Below, piece after piece: positions 57,443 to 64,000 of a DNA stretch of 64,000 nucleotides (position 1 is its first letter; the number at the start of each line of letters is the position of its first letter). The notes beneath the pieces are model-generated. The model saw only the letters and a program-made list of their open reading frames with translations, made no database searches and was not told the origin of the DNA. The translations under genes and the position numbers were made by a program. Source of the DNA: an uncultured Gammaproteobacteria bacterium. GTDB lineage: Bacteria; Pseudomonadota; Gammaproteobacteria; Steroidobacterales; Woeseiaceae. The stretch lies in the NCBI GenBank assembly GCA_937899415.1, contig CALBPI010000062.1, forward strand, positions 160,639 through 224,638, given 5' to 3'.

Positions 57443-58203
57443 AGGCACCGTCAGCGGCCGCCTTCTGGTTGCAGTTTCTGGCGCTGCTACCCGTGACGGG
57501 CGTGCAGGGGCTCTGGATCAAGCGGCGCGCACAGCGCATGGCGACGCGCATCGAGAACGGCGCGACCGGCCGCTTCGGAAGTGGGGCGCGCCAGATCGAC
57601 GTCCTCGTCACGGGCGAGTCCACAGCGGTTGGTGTGGGGTGTGACACACCCGAGCAGGCTGTCAGCATGCAGTTCGCCTCACAGCTCGCGTCCCTGGGTG
57701 CGGCGACCGTCACTTGGCAGGTCATCGGCCGCAATGGTGCCCGGGCCACGGACATCGTGAAGTTGCTCGCCACGCAATACCCGAAGCCGCCGGACCCGAA
57801 TCGCATCGCCGTGGTGCTGCTCGGTGCCAACGATGTGACCGCGCTGCATTCGCTGCGCCATTGGTACGAACAACTCGTGGCCGTACGCACGCGGTTGCGC
57901 CAGCGCGGTTACGGATCGATCTTCCTGGCGCCTGTGCCGCCCATGTGGGGCTTTACGTTGCTGCCGCGACCCTTGCGCACTGTTTTGGGTGCGCGCGCAC
58001 GCCAGCTCGAAGCGGAACGGATCCGCGTGGCAGACGTGTACCCCGATGTGACGGCGCTCGTGACCGACTTTCCGCTCGACACCGAGCTGCTGGCCGAGGA
58101 CGGCTACCATCCGGGTCCGGCTGCCTGTGCGATGTGGGGTAACGACCTCGCGGTGCAGGTGCTCGCGAGTCTGCAAGTCAGCCCTGGTCGAGTAGCTCCC
58201 TGA
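57439..58203 (+). CDS. SGNH/GDSL-type hydrolase with N-terminal membrane anchor
   Basis: 254 residues if the TTG at 57439, overlapping the preceding stop, is used; a TTG at 57430 would add three residues. A hydrophobic N-terminus (about 5-26, AAAFWLQFLALLPVTGVQGLW) looks like a signal anchor. The four SGNH blocks can be seen: VTGESTAVGVG (Ser), GRNGARATDI (Gly), VVLLGANDVTAL (Asn) and DGYHPGPAA (Asp and His). Ester hydrolysis is the family role; substrate unknown. Its 3' end overlaps the convergent DUF2333 gene by 26 bases. Confidence 0.8.
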   Translation: MKAPSAAAFWLQFLALLPVTGVQGLWIKRRAQRMATRIENGATGRFGSGARQIDVLVTGESTAVGVGCDTPEQAVSMQFASQLASLGAATVTWQVIGRNGARATDIVKLLATQYPKPPDPNRIAVVLLGANDVTALHSLRHWYEQLVAVRTRLRQRGYGSIFLAPVPPMWGFTLLPRPLRTVLGARARQLEAERIRVADVYPDVTALVTDFPLDTELLAEDGYHPGPAACAMWGNDLAVQVLASLQVSPGRVAP

Positions 58204-59212
58204 GGTCGATCACCGCCGCATTGGCGCGGCTCAGGTAGGACGCCATGACGAGCGAGTGGTTGGCAAACACACCGTAGCCGCTGCCATTCAGCACCATGGG
58301 GCTCGCCAGCGGTTCGAGGCTGGCCTCTAGCTCGCGGATGATCTGGCGCAGGCTCACGGTCGCGTTCTTGTCGTCGAGCACCTGCTCGAAATCGAACTGC
58401 GCCGCGCGCAGGAAGTGCAGCAGCGCCCACGCGGTGCCACGCGCCTCAAACAGCACGTTGTCGATCTTGAGCCAGGGCGTCTTCACAATGACGTCGCTTT
58501 CGTTGTCACCACCGCCCGAGCGTGCCGAGGCATCACCGGCGAGGTCGGTGTTGACGCGAGCCTGGCCAACGCTGGCCGTGAGCGCCTGCGACATGTTGCC
58601 GAGGCGTTTCTCGACCTGCCCCAGCCATTCACGCAGGTTGTCGGCGCGCGCAAAAAACTGCGACTGCTCCGCACCCGTGTCAAGGAGTCGTGCCTGGTAG
58701 CGCTCGAGCGCCTCGATGCCTTCCCGGTATTCCGATTCCGCTGCCGGGAAGATCCAGGAGTTGTAGTCGATGTAGAAGTGCGATTCGGCGTCGGCCAGGT
58801 CTTCGTCTTCATTCGACTGCGACTGCGAGCGGCTATAGTCGTTGCGCATGACTCGCGACAGATCGCGAACTTGCGTCAGCACGCCAACCTCCCAGCTCGG
58901 GATGTTGTCGAGCACAAGACCCGGCGGCGCGATGTCATTGACGAGCAGACCGCCGGGCTTGTCGAGCAGCGTGCCTGTGACACGGATCAGCGTGCTGGTC
59001 GTGGCAAAACCTACGGTGGCGGTTTCGCCGTCGACTTGCGCCTCCACCCAAAACATCTTGGGCTCGCGTGACCAGTACCAGCAGACGACGAGAAACACGA
59101 ACAGCGCGATCGCGCCCGTCACAATCGCCGGGATACGCCACCAGGGCGCGGTACTGGCTGCTGCGGTGCCGCTCGAGCGCGACTGCCACCAGTCGCGAAT
59201 GCGGTTGAACAT
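58178..59212 (-). CDS. DUF2333 family membrane protein
   Basis: 344 residues with AAGGAG eight bases before the ATG. One membrane helix (about 30-50, IVTGAIALFVFLVVCWYW) is followed by a large periplasmic domain carrying the family block KPGGLLVNDIAPPGLVLDNIPSWEVGVL (in parts), VRDLSRVMRNDYSRSQSQS and the C-terminal GSGYGVFANHSLVMASYLSRANAAV (in parts). Function is unknown in the family. It is the third gene of acnA-sirtuin-DUF2333; its ribosome site begins at the sirtuin stop. Confidence 0.9.
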   Translation of the reverse strand: MFNRIRDWWQSRSSGTAAASTAPWWRIPAIVTGAIALFVFLVVCWYWSREPKMFWVEAQVDGETATVGFATTSTLIRVTGTLLDKPGGLLVNDIAPPGLVLDNIPSWEVGVLTQVRDLSRVMRNDYSRSQSQSNEDEDLADAESHFYIDYNSWIFPAAESEYREGIEALERYQARLLDTGAEQSQFFARADNLREWLGQVEKRLGNMSQALTASVGQARVNTDLAGDASARSGGGDNESDVIVKTPWLKIDNVLFEARGTAWALLHFLRAAQFDFEQVLDDKNATVSLRQIIRELEASLEPLASPMVLNGSGYGVFANHSLVMASYLSRANAAVIDLRELLDQG

Positions 59213-59224
59213 CGGGTGGTCTCC

Positions 59225-59971
59225 TTATGCGGCCAATGCCGCGAGCAAGGCCGGTAAGACCTCGCCCGAGGGGCCGCGCAAAACATGGTCTGCGCCCGCC
59301 GACAGCGGTGTCGCTTCCGGATTGATCTCAATGATACCCGCACCACAGGCCCGTGCCGTACCGGCGAGCCCCGCGGCGGGGTAGACCTGAGCCGAGGTGC
59401 CCACGACCAGAAACAGATCACAGGTGGTCGCCGCGATCTCCGAGGCTTGCATGGCGGCTGGCGGAATCATCTCGCCGAACAACACCACACCGGGTGTCAT
59501 GACCCGCCCACACTGACCGCAGGTTGGCAGTGGGTCGCCGGCGTCACCGGTGTGCGCGGGTTCCCGCGTGTCGCAGTGGGCGCACTTGTCGCTGAACAGG
59601 TTACCGTGAAACTCGATCACGTCGCGGCTGCCAGCGCGCTGGTGCAAGCCATCGACGTTCTGGGTAACGAGTGTGAGCTTGTCCACGTGTGCGGTGAGTG
59701 CGACCAGTGCGTCGTGCCCGGGGTTAGGCGCGACTTCGGCAACCAGGCTACGCCGCCAGCGGTACCAGTCCCAGGCCGTCTGCGGGTCACGCACGAAGGC
59801 CTCGGGCGTGGCGAGCTGCATGGGGTCGTGCTTCGCCCAGAGCCCCTCCAGGGCATCCCGGAACGTCGGCACGCCGGATTCTGCAGACACGCCCGCGCCC
59901 GTGAGTACGGCCACGTGGCGCGCGTCGGCGAGCGCTTCTGCGCAGGCTTCGGTGGCGTCGGGGCCAGGCAC
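59225..59971 (-). CDS. NAD-dependent protein deacylase (sirtuin)
   Basis: 248 residues from the GTG at 59971, four bases after the aconitase stop; the longer open frame only repeats aconitase-antisense-like sequence. Rossmann motifs are VAVLTGAGVSAESGVPTFRD and TQNVDGLH; the catalytic histidine is His122 in EFHGN; zinc ligands are Cys130, Cys133, Cys151 and Cys154. Tyr70-x-x-Arg73 (WYRWRR) matches the pair that in CobB/SIRT5 recognises succinyl-lysine, so desuccinylation as well as deacetylation is possible. Cotranscription with acnA suggests a link to central-carbon enzyme acylation. Confidence 0.9.
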   Translation of the reverse strand: MPGPDATEACAEALADARHVAVLTGAGVSAESGVPTFRDALEGLWAKHDPMQLATPEAFVRDPQTAWDWYRWRRSLVAEVAPNPGHDALVALTAHVDKLTLVTQNVDGLHQRAGSRDVIEFHGNLFSDKCAHCDTREPAHTGDAGDPLPTCGQCGRVMTPGVVLFGEMIPPAAMQASEIAATTCDLFLVVGTSAQVYPAAGLAGTARACGAGIIEINPEATPLSAGADHVLRGPSGEVLPALLAALAA

Positions 59972-59975
59972 AGGA

Positions 59976-62654
59976 TCAGGCAGCGCGGCTGCCTGCGAGC
60001 TGGCGCAGGACGTACTGCAGGATGCCGCCGTTGCGGTAGTAGTCCCACTCCTTGGGCGTGTCGATGCGCACGCGGGCCTGGAACTCGGCTGTCGCGCCGT
60101 CGTCGGTTGTGGCCGTGACGGTGACCAGTTTTGGCTCGCCGCCTGCAAGACCCGTTACGGCGTAGATTTCGGACCCGTTCAGACCCAGCGACTCGGCGCT
60201 CTCGCCGTCGCGAAACTGCAGCGGCAGCACGCCCATGCCGATCAGGTTTGAGCGGTGGATGCGCTCGTAGCTCTGCGCGATAACGGCTTTCACACCCAGC
60301 AGCAACGTGCCCTTTGCGGCCCAGTCACGCGAGGAACCCGTGCCGTATTCCTTGCCCGCGAGAACCACAAGCGGCGTCGATTCCTGCGCGTAGCGCTGGG
60401 CGGCATCGAAGATCGTCATCTGCTCGCCTGTGGGCTGGTGGCGTGTCCAGCCGCCCTCGGTGCCCGGCGCCAGCAGATTGCGCAGACGGATGTTGGCAAA
60501 CGTCCCACGCATCATGACTTCGTGGTTACCGCGACGAGAGCCGTACGAGTTGAACTCGTGTGGCTTCACGCCTTCGGCACGCAGGTAGTCTGCGGCGGGG
60601 CTGTCGAGCGCGATGCTGCCCGCGGGCGAGATGTGGTCGGTCGTGACAGAGTCACCCAGCAATGCGAGCACGCGGGCGCCTGAGATGTCGACCGTGCTGC
60701 CGGACTCGAGCGCCATGCCTTCGAAGTAAGGCGGGTGTTTGACGTAGGTGGAGTCGGCATCCCACTCGTAGATCTGACCCTCGGGACTCGGCAGACTCGT
60801 CCAGTTGGCGTCGCCCGCGAATACGCGCGCGTAGCTCGACTTGAACATCTCGGAGTCGATGTTCGCGAGGATGACGTCGTGAATCTCCTGCTGGCTCGGC
60901 CAGATGTCCTTGAGATACACGGGTGCACCATCGCTGCCCGTGCCCAGCGGCTCGTCGAACACATCGACGGCCATGTTTCCCGCAATGGCGTAGGCCACCA
61001 CGAGTGGCGGCGACGCCAGGAAGTTCATCTTCACGAGCGGATGAATGCGACCCTCAAAGTTGCGGTTGCCCGAGAGCACGCTGCAACCAATCAGACCCGA
61101 GTCCTTCACGGCCGCCTCGATCTCGTCACGCAGCGGGCCCGAATTGCCGATGCAGGTTGTGCAGCCGTAACCCACCGTGTGGAAACCGAGTGTGGCGAGG
61201 TCGTCGTCAAGGCCGGCTTTCTCGAGGTAGTCCGTCACGACGCGTGACCCTGGTGCGAGGCTGGTCTTAACCCAGGGCTTCACGGTGAGGCCCTTGGCCG
61301 CCGCGTTGCGGGCCAGAAGCCCTGCGCCGAGCATGACGGCCGGGTTCGACGTGTTCGTGCAGCTCGTGATGGCGGCAATAAGTACGGCGCCGTCGCCGAG
61401 CTCGACGGTGTTGCCGTCGAGACTCAGTGTGGCTGTGCCTTTTCCGGTGTCGCGACCGTCCGTCATCTTGCCCAGGTGCTGTGCGTAGACGCTGGGCGCT
61501 TCCCGGAGTGCGATGCGGTCCTGTGGCCGTTTCGGCCCCGCGAGACTCGGCTCGACCATGCCCATGTCGAGCTCGAGGGTGTCGGTGTAGAGCGCGTCGG
61601 GTGCACCCGTTTCGCGCCACATGCCCTGTTCGCGGGCGTAAGCCTCGATGAGGGCCACCTGCGGCTCATCGCGACCCGACAGGCGCAGGTAACGCAGCGT
61701 CTCGTTGTCGATGGGGAAGATGGCGCAGGTGGAACCGAACTCGGGCGACATGTTGCCCAGCGTGGCGCGGTCTGCGAGCGGCAGATGATCAAGGCCGTCG
61801 CCGAAAAACTCGACGAACTTGCCGACCACACCGCGCTCTCGCAGCATCTCCGTGCAGGTCAGCACGAGGTCAGTTGCGGTCGTGCCTTCCTTGAGCCGGC
61901 CCGTCAGCTTGAAGCCGATGACCTGCGGAATAAGCATGGTGATCGGCTGGCCGAGCATGGCGGCTTCGGCCTCGATGCCGCCCACGCCCCAGCCCAGCAC
62001 ACCCAGACCGTTGACCATGGTCGTGTGCGAGTCGGTGCCCACCAGGGTGTCCGGGTAGGCGAGGCGGTTGCCGTCACGCTCCGCGTCGAAGACGACGCGC
62101 GACAGGAATTCGAGATTGACCTGGTGGACGATACCCGTGTTGGGCGGCACCACCTTGAAGTTGTCGAAGGCGCTCTGCCCCCAGCGCAGAAACGCATAGC
62201 GCTCCTTGTTGCGCTGGAATTCAATGCGGTTGTTAAGGTCGAGTGCATTGGCCGCACCGTAGTTGTCGACCTGGACCGAGTGGTCGATCACGAGTTCGGC
62301 GGGCGAGAGCGGGTTGATCGCGTCGGCCGAGCCGCCGAGTTTGACCACGGCGTCGCGCATGGCTGCGAGGTCGACCACCGCGGGAACACCCGTGAAGTCC
62401 TGCAGTATCACGCGGGCGGGCGTGAAGGAAATCTCTGTAGCCGGTTCTGCCTTTGGGTCCCAGCTGGCAAGCGCGAGAATGTCATCGCGGGTGACATCGC
62501 GACCGTCCTCATGGCGTAGCAGGTTCTCGAGTAAAATCTTGAGCGAGAAGGGCAGGCGATCGACGTGGCCATCGGTGACCGCATCGAGTTTGTATATCGT
62601 GTAGGACGTGCCGTCGACGGCGAGTTCGCGTCGGGCGCCAAAAGAGTTCGACAT
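59976..62654 (-). CDS. acnA: Aconitate hydratase AcnA
   Basis: 892 residues from the ATG at 62654, with GGAG six bases upstream; the frame is open further but without family match. The start [24 protein letters not shown] (in parts) is typical. Iron-sulfur ligands lie in [14 protein letters not shown] and [12 protein letters not shown]. Other blocks are [26 protein letters not shown] and the swivel-domain [13 protein letters not shown]. It interconverts citrate and isocitrate; the family is also the IRP1-like, stress-resistant aconitase. It heads the acnA-sirtuin-DUF2333 run. The 171 bases upstream, before mnmA, hold no clear promoter. Confidence 0.97.
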   Translation of the reverse strand: MSNSFGARRELAVDGTSYTIYKLDAVTDGHVDRLPFSLKILLENLLRHEDGRDVTRDDILALASWDPKAEPATEISFTPARVILQDFTGVPAVVDLAAMRDAVVKLGGSADAINPLSPAELVIDHSVQVDNYGAANALDLNNRIEFQRNKERYAFLRWGQSAFDNFKVVPPNTGIVHQVNLEFLSRVVFDAERDGNRLAYPDTLVGTDSHTTMVNGLGVLGWGVGGIEAEAAMLGQPITMLIPQVIGFKLTGRLKEGTTATDLVLTCTEMLRERGVVGKFVEFFGDGLDHLPLADRATLGNMSPEFGSTCAIFPIDNETLRYLRLSGRDEPQVALIEAYAREQGMWRETGAPDALYTDTLELDMGMVEPSLAGPKRPQDRIALREAPSVYAQHLGKMTDGRDTGKGTATLSLDGNTVELGDGAVLIAAITSCTNTSNPAVMLGAGLLARNAAAKGLTVKPWVKTSLAPGSRVVTDYLEKAGLDDDLATLGFHTVGYGCTTCIGNSGPLRDEIEAAVKDSGLIGCSVLSGNRNFEGRIHPLVKMNFLASPPLVVAYAIAGNMAVDVFDEPLGTGSDGAPVYLKDIWPSQQEIHDVILANIDSEMFKSSYARVFAGDANWTSLPSPEGQIYEWDADSTYVKHPPYFEGMALESGSTVDISGARVLALLGDSVTTDHISPAGSIALDSPAADYLRAEGVKPHEFNSYGSRRGNHEVMMRGTFANIRLRNLLAPGTEGGWTRHQPTGEQMTIFDAAQRYAQESTPLVVLAGKEYGTGSSRDWAAKGTLLLGVKAVIAQSYERIHRSNLIGMGVLPLQFRDGESAESLGLNGSEIYAVTGLAGGEPKLVTVTATTDDGATAEFQARVRIDTPKEWDYYRNGGILQYVLRQLAGSRAA

Positions 62655-62825
62655 GTTGACTCCAGTAACGCGCCAGCCGCCGGTGCGTCGTCCCACGCAC
62701 TCGGACTGCGATGCCTTGCGGACGGCTGGCAAGCGCTTCGATTGAGGCCTCAAATTATAGCGGTTGGAGCGTCGCCACGGGCGCGGCAATAACCGCTATT
62801 CACGGCGCGAATCGGTGCTTGGAGT

Positions 62826-63968
62826 TTAGCCTGTGGCGGCCGTTTCGGTATGTGCCGGCAGTGCCTCGACGCGATCAATGGCGCCACCGCCCAGGCAGTG
62901 CTCGCCGTCGTAAAGTACGGCGTACTGACCGCAGGCCACCGCCCACTGGGGCGTGTCGAAGTCGAGGCGCACACCGCAACCCTCACGCCGCACAGTACAG
63001 CGCTGATCGGTCTGTCGGTAGCGGATCTTGGCCGTCAGTCGCGCACCGTTCTCGAGCGCATCGGGTGCCGCGTTGATCCAGTGGATGGCGTCGCACACCA
63101 CCGCGCCCGAATAAAGGTCAGGATGGTCTTTGCCCTGCACCACACGAAGCCGGTTGCTCTCGAGGTCCTTGCCCGCAACGTACCAGGGCGCGTCACTCGC
63201 ATCGGCACGTCCGCCAATGCCCAGGCCCTGTCGCTGGCCCATCGTGTAGTACATGAGCCCGTGATGCTCGCCGACGGTGTTGCCCGCATCGTCGACGATC
63301 TCCCCGGTCTGCGCGGGCAAAAAGCGCGAGAGGAAGTCGCGGAACGGTCGTTCACCAATGAAGCAGATGCCCGTCGAGTCTTTCTTGCGGTGCGTGGCCA
63401 GCCCCGCGTCCGTGGCCAGGCGTCGCACCTCGTCCTTCACGAGGTCGCCGATCGGAAACGCCGCCGTAGCCAGCTGCTCGGCTGAGACTGCGTGCAGGAA
63501 GTAGCTCTGGTCTTTGCCCGGGTCTCGGCCCTTGAGCATTTCCACGCCGTGGTGGCCGGGGCGCAGTCGTGCGTAGTGTCCCGTGGCCACAGCATAGCCG
63601 CCCAGGCGGCGCGCGTAGTCGGCGAACACGCCGAACTTGATCTCGCGGTTGCAGAGCACGTCAGGGTTCGGTGTGCGACCCGCCGCGTACTCATCGAGGA
63701 AGTACTGGAACACGCGGTCCCGGTACTCAGCTGCAAAGTTGATGTGGTGGAGCGGAATCCCGAGCTGGTCGCAGACTCGACGTGCGTCCTGGAGGTCTTC
63801 GGCGGCACTGCAGTAGCCGTCGTCGTCCTCCCAGTTGGTCATGTGCAGGCCCTCGACGGTGTAGCCAGCCTGCTTGAGCTGCCAGGCGACTACCGACGAA
63901 TCGACACCGCCCGACATCGCCACGATGACGGGACCGGTGCCTTCGGGCATCCAGAATTCCGTGTCCAT
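62826..63968 (-). CDS. mnmA: tRNA-specific 2-thiouridylase MnmA
   Basis: 380 residues from the ATG at 63968; a second methionine at residue 7 is a minor alternative. The PP-loop is [20 protein letters not shown]; the two catalytic cysteines are in [15 protein letters not shown] and [13 protein letters not shown]. The C-terminal barrel domain is present ([20 protein letters not shown] in parts). It adds sulfur at U34 of tRNA-Lys, -Glu and -Gln; one substrate, tRNA-Lys(TTT), is encoded in this window. The gene is complete, with its start 32 bases from the window edge. Confidence 0.96.
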   Translation of the reverse strand: MDTEFWMPEGTGPVIVAMSGGVDSSVVAWQLKQAGYTVEGLHMTNWEDDDGYCSAAEDLQDARRVCDQLGIPLHHINFAAEYRDRVFQYFLDEYAAGRTPNPDVLCNREIKFGVFADYARRLGGYAVATGHYARLRPGHHGVEMLKGRDPGKDQSYFLHAVSAEQLATAAFPIGDLVKDEVRRLATDAGLATHRKKDSTGICFIGERPFRDFLSRFLPAQTGEIVDDAGNTVGEHHGLMYYTMGQRQGLGIGGRADASDAPWYVAGKDLESNRLRVVQGKDHPDLYSGAVVCDAIHWINAAPDALENGARLTAKIRYRQTDQRCTVRREGCGVRLDFDTPQWAVACGQYAVLYDGEHCLGGGAIDRVEALPAHTETAATG

Positions 63969-64000
63969 CCCGGTATTTTACGAGAAATGCGGCAAGCCTG

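Overview
The window (about 65% GC) reads as a contiguous piece of a gammaproteobacterial core chromosome. The evidence is gene content and order: ftsK-lolA-rarA-serS, clpS-clpA next to infA-aat, yebC-ruvCAB followed by tolQRAB-pal-cpoB, queE-queC, a bifunctional thrA with thrB and thrC, AcnA-type aconitase and sucAB-lpd. The imuB-dnaE2 mutasome genes, YfaZ, DUF2333 and DUF3300 proteins and the very frequent ATGA/GTGA overlaps fit a high-GC Xanthomonadales/Chromatiales-like lineage, but I cannot name a genus. No phage, insertion sequence, CRISPR array or rRNA operon was seen.

Layout. 1-4.2 kb: 3' part of imuB and complete dnaE2 (SOS mutagenesis). 4.2-10.3 kb, minus strand: a small acidic protein, then gspC-D-E-F read from high to low coordinates; the pseudopilin and assembly-platform genes gspG-M are not here. 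10.6-15.6 kb: clpS-clpA (+) facing infA, aat and an acyltransferase-like gene (-); aat, clpS and clpA are parts of the N-degron pathway. 15.6-21.7 kb: ftsK-lolA-vanZ-like-rarA-serS. 21.7-24.6 kb: a large MscS-type channel with a C-terminal SRPBCC domain and a probable CTG start. 24.6-27.9 kb: a tRNA-rich accessory stretch holding tRNA-Ser(TGA), tRNA-Arg(CCT), T-arm-derived repeats, a tRNA-Arg copy split by an 81-bp palindromic insert, a membrane-anchored histidine phosphatase, YjbQ, a BCP peroxiredoxin and a GNAT protein. 27.9-30.5 kb: a DUF3300 protein and an outer-membrane beta-barrel candidate.

30.7-36.4 kb: the 2-oxoglutarate dehydrogenase complex sucA-sucB-lpdA. 36.4-38.5 kb (-): relA. 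38.7-48.5 kb (+): yfaZ-like, yebC, ruvCAB, the Tol-Pal envelope system and queE-queC (queuosine precursor synthesis). 48.6-54.1 kb: tRNA-Lys(TTT), then thrA-thrB-thrC with a coupled NERD-domain gene. 54.1-64 kb: tatD, two exported proteins (one TPR-like, one with VNG-type repeats), a YgjP-like metallopeptidase overlapping an SGNH hydrolase, then acnA-sirtuin-DUF2333 on the minus strand, and mnmA at the right edge.

The most unusual structures are (i) short palindromic inserts that split TpsiC-loop sequence at the same point beside two different tRNA genes, (ii) the MscS-SRPBCC fusion, (iii) a GNAT gene starting five bases after the CCA of tRNA-Arg, and (iv) a sirtuin coupled to aconitase. All assignments come from reading the translations and motifs; no database search was run.
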